A stretch of 36,756 nt of DNA from positions 1 through 36,756 of the forward strand of contig NZ_CALART010000086.1 of NCBI RefSeq assembly GCF_937888285.1. Reading direction: 5' to 3'. The first letter of the stretch is position 1; the number at the start of each line of letters is the position of its first letter. Below the pieces are notes generated by a model. It was not told the origin of the DNA and searched no databases. It saw only the letters and a list, made by a program, of their open reading frames with translations. Of this stretch, positions 14,616 to 22,103 are shown piece by piece. Origin of the DNA: an uncultured Aquimonas sp. (GTDB lineage: Bacteria; Pseudomonadota; Gammaproteobacteria; Xanthomonadales; Xanthomonadaceae). A program made the translations under genes and the position numbers.

Positions 14616-15403
14616 CGCGGATCCTGCATCTGTCGGACACGCATTTCGGCACCGAGCAGCCGGCGCTGGTGTCGGCGCTGGTGCAGCTGGCGCACGCGCT
14701 GTCGCCGCAGGCGATCGTGGTTTCGGGCGACATTACCCAGCGGGCGACGCGCGCACAGTTCGCGGCGGCGCGGGCCTTTCTTGAGGCGCTGCCGGCGGTG
14801 CCGCGCCTGGTGCTGGCCGGCAATCACGACGTGCCGCTGTTCGCGCTCTGGCAGCGCCTGTTCACGCCCTATGCGCGCTACCGCGAGGGTCTGGGCATCG
14901 AGGTGCTGGAGCCTCGCCTGCAGCTGCCGGGACTGTGCGTGATCGGCGTCAAGAGCACGCGGCGACGGCGGCATATCGATGGCGAGGTCTCGCCGCGGCA
15001 GGTCGATGCGGTGGCGAGCGAGCTGCGCGCGCAGGCGGCGGAGACGCTGAAGATCGTGGTCACCCATCAGCCGCTGTGGGCGGCGCGTCCGCAGGATCTG
15101 CACAACCGCTGCCACGGGGCGGAGGCCGCGCTGGCGTCCTGGGTCGAGGCGGGCGCCGATCTGTTCCTGGCCGGACACATCCACTGGCCTTTCGCCGCGG
15201 CACTGCCGCCGCAGGGGCGGGCCTGGGCGGTGAACGCGGGCACGGCGGTGTCGAGCCGGGTGCGGCCGGGGGCGCCGAATTCGGTGAACGTGATCGATTA
15301 CGTGCCGCGCGGCGCTGATCGGATGTGTGTGCTGCGGCGCTATGTGTGGAATGGAGCGGATCGGTTCGCGGCGGGGCCGGAGGAGGCCTTGGGTTTGGGA
15401 TGA
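14612..15403 (+). CDS. Metallophosphoesterase
   Basis: Protein of 263 residues with the complete calcineurin-like set of metal ligands: D9 and H11 ('LSDTHFG'), D40 ('VVSGDIT'), N71 and H72 ('LAGNHDVP'), H152 ('VVTHQPL') and H189/H191 ('LAGHIHWP'). It should hydrolyse a phosphomonoester or phosphodiester with two metal ions. AGGAGG at 14602-14607 supports ATG 14612, which overlaps the stop codon of the lipid kinase. It has no signal peptide, so it acts in the cytoplasm. Relatives include cyclic-nucleotide phosphodiesterases (CpdA), UDP-diacylglucosamine hydrolases and DNA-repair phosphoesterases; the lipid-kinase partner points to lipid metabolism, but the sequence does not decide. Confidence 0.9.
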   Translation: MTRILHLSDTHFGTEQPALVSALVQLAHALSPQAIVVSGDITQRATRAQFAAARAFLEALPAVPRLVLAGNHDVPLFALWQRLFTPYARYREGLGIEVLEPRLQLPGLCVIGVKSTRRRRHIDGEVSPRQVDAVASELRAQAAETLKIVVTHQPLWAARPQDLHNRCHGAEAALASWVEAGADLFLAGHIHWPFAAALPPQGRAWAVNAGTAVSSRVRPGAPNSVNVIDYVPRGADRMCVLRRYVWNGADRFAAGPEEALGLG

Positions 15404-15433
15404 GGTCGGCCTGCGGCCGGGGTGTCTTACTGG

Positions 15434-15453
15434 GCCCCCGCATTCGCGGGGGC
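15434..15453. repeat. REP-like hairpin GCCCCCGC-ATTC-GCGGGGGC
   Basis: Same element as at 10440-10459 with one loop change; it is preceded by ACTGG and followed by GACGG as there. Confidence 0.8.
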
Positions 15454-15557
15454 GACGGGATTGATGCGACGGGCTTGGGGCGACGGGGTTGGGCGCGCGC
15501 GGTGGGTTTGCTGCGCCTGCTGACTTCGTTGCGCGCTTGGCTTCTTGCGGACTCGCT

Positions 15558-15582
15558 GGCGGATGCGCTGCGCTTATCCGCC
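15558..15582 (-). repeat. TAGGG-type dyad, copy in minus orientation
   Basis: GGCGGAT (15558-15564) pairs with ATCCGCC (15576-15582), with an inner GCG/CGC around CTG. Read on the minus strand it is TAGGGCGGATAAGCGCAGCG and onward. It forms an inverted pair with the copy at 15754. Confidence 0.75.
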
Positions 15583-15753
15583 CTACGAATTCGGGTGACG
15601 CCGCGGCTGGATCGAAGCCCGCTGGCTCAGCCCGCGCCCTTCGATTCGATCAAAGGCTGCTTGCAGGACACTCGTTCACAGAGACAGCAGATCGCGCAGA
15701 GCATCTCGAAGGACGCCATGCGGCGGCGAGGTCGGTGGGCACCGTGCGCGTAG

Positions 15754-15778
15754 GGTAGATAAGCGCAGCGCATCTACC
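15754..15778 (+). repeat. TAGGG-type dyad, copy in plus orientation
   Basis: GGTAGAT (15754-15760) pairs with ATCTACC (15772-15778) around the same AAGCGCAGCGC core. Two base pairs of the stem differ from the copy at 15558 and both differ on both sides, so pairing is kept. Confidence 0.75.
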
Positions 15779-15920
15779 AGCTCTTCGCCGACGGCCCTCA
15801 ACGCCAATGCACTCAGGGCGGACGGTCTTGAAGGTCGAGAGTCTGAGCACCCGGCCCTACGCCGCGATCGGGCGCCACGTGGGCGAGCCTCGCCCCTGTT
15901 GCTTACTCCGCCCGGCCCGC

Positions 15921-15953
15921 GCGCGGCGATCGGGCCCTTCCCGATCGCCGCGC
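15921..15953 (-). terminator. 14-bp perfect hairpin downstream of the secreted-protein gene
   Basis: GCGCGGCGATCGGG (15921-15934) pairs fully with CCCGATCGCCGCGC (15940-15953) around a 5-base loop, 13 bases beyond the stop codon of the minus-strand gene. There is no U-tract after it on either strand, so termination is likely but not certain. Confidence 0.55.
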
Positions 15954-15965
15954 CTAGCCAAACGC

Positions 15966-17585
15966 TCACTCGAAGCCGTTGCGGAAGACCTGGTTGGGGT
16001 CGGGCACGTCCAGTCGGCGGCTGATCAGCAGGCTGCCGAAGCTGCTGGTGTTGACGCGCACCAGCAGCTGCCCGTCGGCGCCGACCCAGCCGTCGCGGCC
16101 GGTTTCGGGCAGGCCGTCGCCAGGCAGGCTGAAGCTCGTCACGCTGGTGCTGGCGGGGCCGCTGGCGGTGGGCACCGACAGGGTCTGGCCGCTGGACAGC
16201 AGGCGCTGCGGGTTCTGGCCGGGCGCGAGCCGCCACAGGTCGCGGACGATGTCGGGGTTGGTGGTGGCATTCAGCACGATGTCGCCGTTGGCGAGCACCG
16301 CGAAGGCGTCGAAGCTGCGCCAGGTGCGGCCGAACTCGGGGATGTAGCCTGTGGCGGTCAGGCTGAGCAGGGCGACCAGCTCCGGCGCCTGGCCGACGCG
16401 CTGCCGCCACAGGCCGGTGGCGCTGCCGCCTTCGCTGGTGCGCACGTTGGCCGTATAGGCCAGCCAGTCGCGGGCCACGCTCAGCGCGGTGAACGCGGTC
16501 CAGGTCGAGTTCTGCCAGTTCGGGCCGAGCTGGCCGCCGGCGTCGTTGTAGGCGATCGGCAGGTTGCGGCCGTTGAGGTGCTGGAACAGGCCGACGCGGG
16601 TGCTGCCGCCGCTGACGCGCCAGTCGGCCGAGAACAGCAGGCCCTGGGTGGGCGAGGGGCGCAGGCGCGAGAAACCGAGGAACAGAGTGTTGGCCTCGCC
16701 GCTGTCCGGGCCGAGCGCGCCGATCCGGTTGGTGACGGCAAGCGCAGCGGGGGCGCCGTCGCAGATCGCGAACAGGCCCTCGCCGCCGCCGCTGATCGGC
16801 AGCAGGCCGAACACCTGACCCGTGGACGCGCTGACGAAGCGGTCCAGGCCCTGGGTGAAGTTGGCGAAGCTGTCGCCGGGGCTCAGGCCCGGCGACAGGC
16901 CGGGCTCCTGCGCGGTGGTGCGCAGGCAGGGGCGGTTGCCCTGCCCCGGCACATGCCGCGCCACCAGCCGGCTTTCGATCGCGCCGGGGCTGACCACGGT
17001 GCCGACCAGCAGCAGGCGGCCCTGGTCGAGCATCTGGGCGTCGGCGAAGCTGGCGGTGTTGGTGCGGAACACCCAGTCGGTGCCGAGGCCGGGGCCCAGC
17101 GGGCCGTCGGTGCCGCCGCGCGCGATCTCGATGTTGCCCTGGCCGTTCCAACGCCAGATGCCGAAGCTGGCGCCCGCGGTGTTGGCGGGATCGCCGGCGC
17201 GGGCGCGCAGCAGGCGCTGGCCATCGCTGCCGGCGTCGCCGGAGTCGCTGCCAAAGCTCAGGAACTGGTGCGCGGACTCGCCGCCCGTGCGGCCGGGGCC
17301 GCCGGCACCGGCACTGCCGAACTGCGCCCAGCGCTGGAAGCGACCCGCCTGGAACGCCCAGTAGCCGACCTGGGCGGTCGGCGAGGCGACGCGGAAACCG
17401 ATCTGCTCCGCGCCGCGGTCGCCGAGCAGCACGTCCTGCAGGTCGCGGAAGCTGCCGGCGGGCAGGTCGGGCGCGAGCACCTGGGCGTTCTCGCCGGCGA
17501 CGACGCGCCAGGTGGCGGTCTGGGCAAGCGCCGAGCAGGGCGGAAGGGCGAGCAGCAGGCACAGGGAAAGCGGACGCATCGACAT
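15966..17585 (-). CDS. Secreted protein with a C-terminal '...FRNGFE' tail
   Basis: Exported protein of 539 residues. It starts with the signal peptide 'MSMRPLSLCLLLALPPCSALA'. ATG 17585 has GAGG six bases upstream; the open frame runs on to 17798 but that part is basic, low-complexity and lies in the promoter region. The body has repeated segments with 'GVTS'-, 'FAQG'- and 'LARGDIVLNA'-like strands that suggest a beta-propeller or other repeat fold, similar to secreted proteins common in Lysobacterales and of unknown function. It ends with 'PDPNQVFRNGFE'. From memory, many secreted proteins of this bacterial group end in '(V/I)F..GFE', which could be a sorting signal. The gene is divergent from the winged-helix kinase and may be its target. 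Confidence 0.8.
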   Translation of the reverse strand: MSMRPLSLCLLLALPPCSALAQTATWRVVAGENAQVLAPDLPAGSFRDLQDVLLGDRGAEQIGFRVASPTAQVGYWAFQAGRFQRWAQFGSAGAGGPGRTGGESAHQFLSFGSDSGDAGSDGQRLLRARAGDPANTAGASFGIWRWNGQGNIEIARGGTDGPLGPGLGTDWVFRTNTASFADAQMLDQGRLLLVGTVVSPGAIESRLVARHVPGQGNRPCLRTTAQEPGLSPGLSPGDSFANFTQGLDRFVSASTGQVFGLLPISGGGEGLFAICDGAPAALAVTNRIGALGPDSGEANTLFLGFSRLRPSPTQGLLFSADWRVSGGSTRVGLFQHLNGRNLPIAYNDAGGQLGPNWQNSTWTAFTALSVARDWLAYTANVRTSEGGSATGLWRQRVGQAPELVALLSLTATGYIPEFGRTWRSFDAFAVLANGDIVLNATTNPDIVRDLWRLAPGQNPQRLLSSGQTLSVPTASGPASTSVTSFSLPGDGLPETGRDGWVGADGQLLVRVNTSSFGSLLISRRLDVPDPNQVFRNGFE

Positions 17586-17749
17586 GGAAACCTCGAAACA
17601 GGGGAAGGAGCGGCGCGCGACCCGACGCCCGCGCCGACCGCGGTCGACGGCATGGACGGCAGTCGGCGCGGCGCCGACAGCGGGCTGGCGGGTCGGGGCG
17701 GCAGTGTGGCGAGGCTGGGCGGCGCTGTCCGCACGCCAGGGCCCCGTGG

Positions 17750-17769
17750 CGGTAACGTTTCGGTAACGT
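17750..17769. promoter_or_regulatory. 11-bp-spaced direct repeat CGGTAACGT, candidate operator
   Basis: CGGTAACGT occurs at 17750-17758 and 17761-17769, exactly one helical turn apart, in the divergent spacer between the secreted-protein gene and the winged-helix kinase gene. OmpR/PhoB/CadC-type winged helices usually bind such tandem half-sites with an 11-bp period. A TTGACG follows at about 17775, but no good -10 box is placed with it. Confidence 0.5.
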
Positions 17770-17869
17770 CGCTGTTGACGGCCACAACTAGCGCACAAAG
17801 CGACAACGGACGCCGCGCTCGGGCGCGTGCTAGCGTGCCCCGCCCTGGATCTGCCCGGTTGCCGCCCCG

Positions 17870-20575
17870 ATGGAACGAGGCCTGTACTGCTACCGCTTCG
17901 GCACCGCCGAGTTCGACGAATCCCGCTACGAGCTGAAGGTCGCCGGCCTGCCGGTCGAGGTCGAGCGGCGCGCGCTGGAGGTGCTGCTCTACTTGCTGCG
18001 CCATGCCGGCGAAGTGGTCACCAAGGAGGAGCTGCTGGCCGAGGTCTGGGCCGGGCGCATCACTGTCGACAAGGTGCTGCCGAACGCAGTGACCAAGCTG
18101 CGGCGCGCGCTGGGCGAGACCAATGCCGAGCACATCACCACCCAGGCGCGGATCGGCTACCGGCTGGACGGCCCGGTCTCGCGCACGGCGGTGGGACGGC
18201 AGGCGCCGGTGCAGCTGGAACTGAAGACCGGCCACGCCGTGCCCGGGCGCCCCAACTTCGTGCTGCGCGAGGCGCTGGCGGCACGCCGCGGCAGCGAGGT
18301 CTGGCTGGCCGAGCACGGCAAGACCCGCGAGAAGCGCGTCTACAAGTTCGCCCTCGACGGCGAGCGCCTGCGCAGCCTGAAGCGCGAGGCCACCCTGCTG
18401 CGCGTGCTGCAGGAGGGCGCGGGCGACGACGGCGCCTTCGTCGGCCTGATCGACTGGAACTTCGAGCAGCCGCCGTACTTCCTCGAATGCCAGTACGCCG
18501 GCCTCGATCTCGATGCCTGGTGCGCCGAACATCTGGGTGCACTTGACGAGTCGGCGCGCATCGCCCTGTTCCTGCAGATCGCCGACGCGGTGGCGGCAGC
18601 GCATGCGCTGGGCGTGCTGCACAAGGATCTGAAGCCGGCCAATGTGCTGATCGAAGGCGCGCCGCCGCAGCCGCGCGCGCGCCTGACCGACTTCGGCAGC
18701 GGACGCATGCTCGATCCCGATCGCCTGGAGCAGCTCGGCATCACCCGCATGGGCCTGACGGTGACCGAGAACCTGGCGGCGGATTCGCACTCCGGCACGC
18801 CGCTCTACCTCGCGCCCGAGATCTTCGCCGGGCAGGCGCCGACCGTGCAGAGCGACGTGTATGCGCTGGGCATCCTGCTCTACCAGCTGCTGAGCGGACG
18901 CCTGCGCCAGCCGATGGCGCCGGGCTGGGAGCCCTCGATCGCCGATCCGCTGCTGCGCGAGGACCTGCAGCGCGCCACTGACGGCAACCCCGCGCTGCGC
19001 CTCGCCAGCGCCGCCGAGCTGGCGACGCGCCTGCGTTCACTGGCGGAACGGCGCGAAGCCCGCGCACATCAGGCGCGCAGCGAGGCCGCGGCGCGCGAGG
19101 CACAGGCCGCGCTCGCCCGCAGCCGCGCGCGCAGGCCCTTTGTGTGGGCGGTGCTGGGCCTGCTGGCGCTTGGGCTGGCGGGCTCTCTGTGGCTGCAGCA
19201 GCGCACCGACGAAGCCCGCGCCCGCGCCGAGGCAGAGCTGGCGCGCGCCAATGCGGTCACGCGCTTCCTCACCGAAGACCTGATCAGCCGCGCCAATCCG
19301 CTGGTACTGGCGCGCGGCGCCGAGGCGCCGCTGCGCGATGTGCTGCTGGCCGCGCGCGAACGCCTGCCGCTGCGCTTCGCCGCGCAGCAGGAGACCGAGG
19401 CCAGCGTGCGCGCCAGCCTGGCCAGCCTGTTCGCCACCCTGGACCTGTGGGGCGAGGCGGAGCAGGAGATCACGCGTGCGCTGGAACTGTTCGACGCCGA
19501 GCTCGGTACCGCCAGCACCGACAGCGTGCGCGCCCGCGCTCTGCGCGTGCACCTGCTGGCGCGGCTGTCGCGCTTCGAGGACGGTGAAGCCGAGCTGGCG
19601 CGGCTTCAGGCTGCAGCGCTGCCCGCCGACGCCCGCCACCGGCATGCGCTGGCCAAGGCGCGTGCCAGCCTGCACTTCAACCGCGGCGGTTTCGGCGAGG
19701 CGGTGCCGGCGCTGCGCGAGGCGCTGGCGACGGTGGAGATCGCCGAGCCCGGCAACGAAGCCCTGCGCGACAGCCTGCGAGTCGATCTGATCGTCGCCCT
19801 GGGCCAGTCCGGCGAGCACGCGCAGGCCCGCGACGAGGCCGATGCCCTGATCGCCGAGGCCGGATCGCGGCCGGGCGATCCCGCCCTGCTGGTGGCCCTG
19901 GTGCAGATCGCGGTGGCGCGCAGCCACAGCTACCTTGGCGACGACGCAAAAGCCGAGGCCCTGCTGCTGGCGGCGCGGCCGGTGGTGATCGAGCGTCTGG
20001 GCGAAGCGCATACCCGCCACCTCGGCCTGCTCAACGAGCTGATGGCGGTGTATTTCCGGCGCAGCGACTGGGAACGCGCTCTGCCCTATGCCGAGCAGGT
20101 CTATCAGCGCATCCGCGCGCGCCTCGGCGACGAACACAACATGAGCCAGGTCAGCCGCGGCAACTGGGGGCGGCTGCTGTATGAGATGGGCCGCGACGCC
20201 GAGGCCGCCGCCCAGATCGAGCCGGCCCACGAGGCCCTGGTGCAGGCGCTGGGCGAACGCGCACCGCAGGCCCAGGATCTCGGCGTGCTGCGCACCGCGC
20301 TGGCGATCGAGCGGGCTGACCCGTCCGTCGCGCAGGGTCTGCTCGACACGCTGGATGCCGAAGTGCTGGAGAGCGCGCGCGGCTCCGGCCTGTGGCAGCA
20401 CCAGCTCGATGCCCTGCGCGGCCTGCTGCTGGCGCGCACGGGCCAGCCTGAAGCGGCGCACGCCCTGCTCGCCCCCAGCGTGGCCGCCCTGCAGGAGGAT
20501 CCGCGCAGCGCCTCCAGCCGACTGTTCCGCGACGCTCGCGCGGCGCTGGAGCGGCTTGGGCCGGGTAGATCTTGA
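17870..20575 (+). CDS. Winged-helix DNA-binding / Ser-Thr kinase / TPR membrane protein
   Basis: Protein of 901 residues with four parts. (1) Residues of about 8-98 are an OmpR/CadC-type winged helix ('VERRALEVLLYLLRHAGEVVTKEELLAEVW...VDKVLPNAVTKLRRAL...ARIGYRL'). (2) About 130-395 is a Ser/Thr kinase: K159 in 'VYKF', 'HKDLKPANVL' with catalytic D253, 'LTDFGSG' with D274, 'APE' at 315-317; the glycine loop ('ARRGSEVWLA') is weak but the catalytic set is intact. (3) A membrane helix lies at about 423-442. (4) The remaining 450 residues are helical repeats of the TPR kind. The likely topology has DNA-binding and kinase domains in the cytoplasm and TPRs in the periplasm. ATG 17870 is the first codon of the conserved start. 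CadC-like regulators lack a kinase, so this is an unusual fusion. It is transcribed away from the secreted-protein gene. Confidence 0.9.
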   Translation: MERGLYCYRFGTAEFDESRYELKVAGLPVEVERRALEVLLYLLRHAGEVVTKEELLAEVWAGRITVDKVLPNAVTKLRRALGETNAEHITTQARIGYRLDGPVSRTAVGRQAPVQLELKTGHAVPGRPNFVLREALAARRGSEVWLAEHGKTREKRVYKFALDGERLRSLKREATLLRVLQEGAGDDGAFVGLIDWNFEQPPYFLECQYAGLDLDAWCAEHLGALDESARIALFLQIADAVAAAHALGVLHKDLKPANVLIEGAPPQPRARLTDFGSGRMLDPDRLEQLGITRMGLTVTENLAADSHSGTPLYLAPEIFAGQAPTVQSDVYALGILLYQLLSGRLRQPMAPGWEPSIADPLLREDLQRATDGNPALRLASAAELATRLRSLAERREARAHQARSEAAAREAQAALARSRARRPFVWAVLGLLALGLAGSLWLQQRTDEARARAEAELARANAVTRFLTEDLISRANPLVLARGAEAPLRDVLLAARERLPLRFAAQQETEASVRASLASLFATLDLWGEAEQEITRALELFDAELGTASTDSVRARALRVHLLARLSRFEDGEAELARLQAAALPADARHRHALAKARASLHFNRGGFGEAVPALREALATVEIAEPGNEALRDSLRVDLIVALGQSGEHAQARDEADALIAEAGSRPGDPALLVALVQIAVARSHSYLGDDAKAEALLLAARPVVIERLGEAHTRHLGLLNELMAVYFRRSDWERALPYAEQVYQRIRARLGDEHNMSQVSRGNWGRLLYEMGRDAEAAAQIEPAHEALVQALGERAPQAQDLGVLRTALAIERADPSVAQGLLDTLDAEVLESARGSGLWQHQLDALRGLLLARTGQPEAAHALLAPSVAALQEDPRSASSRLFRDARAALERLGPGRS

Positions 20576-20585
20576 GAGCCTCTCA

Positions 20586-20602
20586 GCCCCGCGTCGCGGG
20601 GC
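20586..20602 (+). terminator. Hairpin just after the kinase gene
   Basis: GCCCCGC pairs with GCGGGGC around a 3-base loop, 10 bases after the stop codon. It has no T-tract, so it may be a REP-type element rather than an intrinsic terminator. Confidence 0.4.
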
Positions 20603-20632
20603 GGGTGTTCTCGAAGAAACATGGGGGCGTCA

Positions 20633-20650
20633 TCCCCGCGAAGGCGGGGA
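20633..20650. repeat. REP-like hairpin TCCCCGC-GAAG-GCGGGGA
   Basis: Perfect 7-bp stem followed by TCCAGTGATCC. Read on the minus strand its loop is CTTC, as in the next copy, so the two copies are inverted with respect to each other. Confidence 0.8.
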
Positions 20651-20686
20651 TCCAGTGATCCGGCCGCTGCTGCAGTTCCGGTCTGG

Positions 20687-20706
20687 GCCCCCGCCTTCGC
20701 GGGGGC
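20687..20706. repeat. REP-like hairpin GCCCCCGC-CTTC-GCGGGGGC
   Basis: Identical to the hairpin at 10440-10459, with the same GACG after it. With the copy at 20633 it makes a BIME-like inverted pair 36 bases apart. Confidence 0.8.
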
Positions 20707-20930
20707 GACGAACCAAGGGTCGCTAGACGCTGTTTCGGCCGGATTTTCATGCCGTGCTGCCGCGAAGGTGATCCAATACAATCAAACACTTACGATTCTG
20801 TTTCTTGAGAGCGCCCCAGCGCGGCGCAGCGGCGCAGGTGGTCTTGAAGAAGCAGCAATTCGTCCGCTTTCGCTCCCTGGACGAGCCTGCTTGCAGACGA
20901 CCGCTGCCAGCGCCTTGCACCGTCCTGCCG

Positions 20931-20953
20931 GTCGCGAGCAACCTCGCTCCTAC
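20931..20953 (-). repeat. REP of the GTAGGAGCGAGGTTGCTCGC type
   Basis: On the minus strand it reads GTAGGAGCGAGGTTGCTCGC and then GAC, with a GCGAG/CTCGC stem. The same pattern is a familiar REP class in Pseudomonas and Xanthomonas relatives. It is unrelated to the GCCCCCGC hairpins. Confidence 0.7.
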
Positions 20954-21116
20954 AAACAGCCGCGCCTGGCGGGCGACCAGTGTGTGCCAAGGGCTTCTTA
21001 TTTCAAGAGCATCTCATTACCACGCAGCGTTGCGGGTATCCCTGAAAGCGACTCAGATGGTCTAGCAGCGGCCGATGGCGACCGCCACGCGCTGCGCCTA
21101 CCGCCAGCCGCCGGCT

Positions 21117-22022
21117 TCAGGACTCGGTGGACCGCAGCGCCTCGCGCATCCACGCGCCGCCGCGCACGCAGCTGCCGCCAGCGGCCTTGGCCCGATACAT
21201 CGCGCGGTCGGCCTCGCGGATGAGCTGGGTGGCTTCGTCGGCGTCGTCGGGGTAGAGCGCGAGCCCGACGCTGGGCCCGGGCACGATGCGTTGGGCGTCG
21301 ACCGCGAGCGGCGCGGCCAACTGTCGACACAGGGCTTCCGCGATGTCGCAGGCCTGCGCCTGCGAAGCGATGGCGGGGGCCAGCACCAGAAACTCGTCGC
21401 CGCCGAGCCGGCCGACGCGCTGCGCAGGCTGCAGCAGCGCGCGCAGACGCTCGCCGAAGGCCTGCAGCACGCGGTCGCCGAAGGGATGGCCGTGGCGGTC
21501 GTTGATGTCCTTGAAGCGGTCGAGATCCAGGTAGAGCAGGGCCAGCCGCTGGCCGCGCGCGGCCGCATCGACCAGCGCCTGCTGCAGCCACTCCTGTATC
21601 TGCAGCCGGTTGGCGAGGCCGGTCAGCGGATCCGTGCGGGCCATCGCGACCAGGCGCGCTTCCGCCTGCTTGAGCTCGGTGACATCGCGGGCGACGGCGA
21701 TGCGCAGCTGTTCCTCTTCGAACCAGCGCGCCGACCAGGACAGGTCAACCACGCTGCCGTCGGCGCGCAGGTAGCGGTTGTGGAAGTTGCGCAGCGGCTC
21801 GCCGCGCATCACCGAGGCGGCCGCCGTGAGCGTTCGGGCATGGTCCTCCGGATGCAGGTAGTCGAGCATGCGCGTGCCCAGCATCGACTCCGGCTCGCGC
21901 CCGAAGACCTCGCGACCGCCCGGGCTGATGTACTGGAAGCGTCCCTCGCGATCGACCACGCAGACAGCGTCACCGATCATCTCGATGAAGCGGGCCAGCA
22001 GTCCGGGCGTGTTCTCGGGCAT
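21117..22022 (-). CDS. PAS-GGDEF diguanylate cyclase
   Basis: Protein of 301 residues that should make c-di-GMP from GTP. A PAS domain occupies about residues 8-120 ('DAVCVVDREGRFQYISPGGREVFG', 'RDVTELKQAEARL'). The GGDEF domain spans about 125-290 with 'DPLTGLANRL', 'LDLDRFKDINDRHGHPFGD' and the active-site loop 'RLGGDEF' (G207-F211), so it is catalytically complete. The inhibitory I-site RxxD expected at 198-201 is replaced by QPAQ, so product feedback is probably absent. There is no membrane helix; the signal is sensed by the PAS domain in the cytoplasm. ATG 22022 is chosen although its ribosome site is poor; the frame runs to a TTG at 22103 without PAS-like sequence. The yfcG-like gene ends 82 bases upstream on the same strand. 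Confidence 0.88.
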   Translation of the reverse strand: MPENTPGLLARFIEMIGDAVCVVDREGRFQYISPGGREVFGREPESMLGTRMLDYLHPEDHARTLTAAASVMRGEPLRNFHNRYLRADGSVVDLSWSARWFEEEQLRIAVARDVTELKQAEARLVAMARTDPLTGLANRLQIQEWLQQALVDAAARGQRLALLYLDLDRFKDINDRHGHPFGDRVLQAFGERLRALLQPAQRVGRLGGDEFLVLAPAIASQAQACDIAEALCRQLAAPLAVDAQRIVPGPSVGLALYPDDADEATQLIREADRAMYRAKAAGGSCVRGGAWMREALRSTES

Positions 22023-22103
22023 GGGCGCCGACGTGCAGGCTCTGTGCCAGAAGCGGTGACGGTGCGGCGCTGGCGGCGATGGCTCGCCGCCTCGCCAACG
22101 CAA

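Larger units (their letters stand above)
15404..15965. other. Repeat-rich non-coding interval between converging genes
   Basis: It lies between the metallophosphoesterase (plus) and the secreted protein (minus). It contains a REP-like hairpin (15434), an inverted pair of TAGGG-type dyads (15558 and 15754) and a strong hairpin (15921). No open frame in it looks like a protein. Confidence 0.65.
20603..21116. other. REP-containing interval, no gene seen
   Basis: It lies between the converging kinase and GGDEF genes. It carries a head-to-head REP pair at 20633-20706 and a different REP-type element at 20931-20953. An AT-richer patch (about 20770-20800) stands out but has no recognisable gene or promoter. 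Confidence 0.6.

Noticed and set aside
15807..17936. A 709-codon plus-strand open frame over the secreted-protein gene
   Set aside because: It is antisense to a gene with a signal peptide and ribosome site, and it crosses a 14-bp hairpin and the divergent promoter region.
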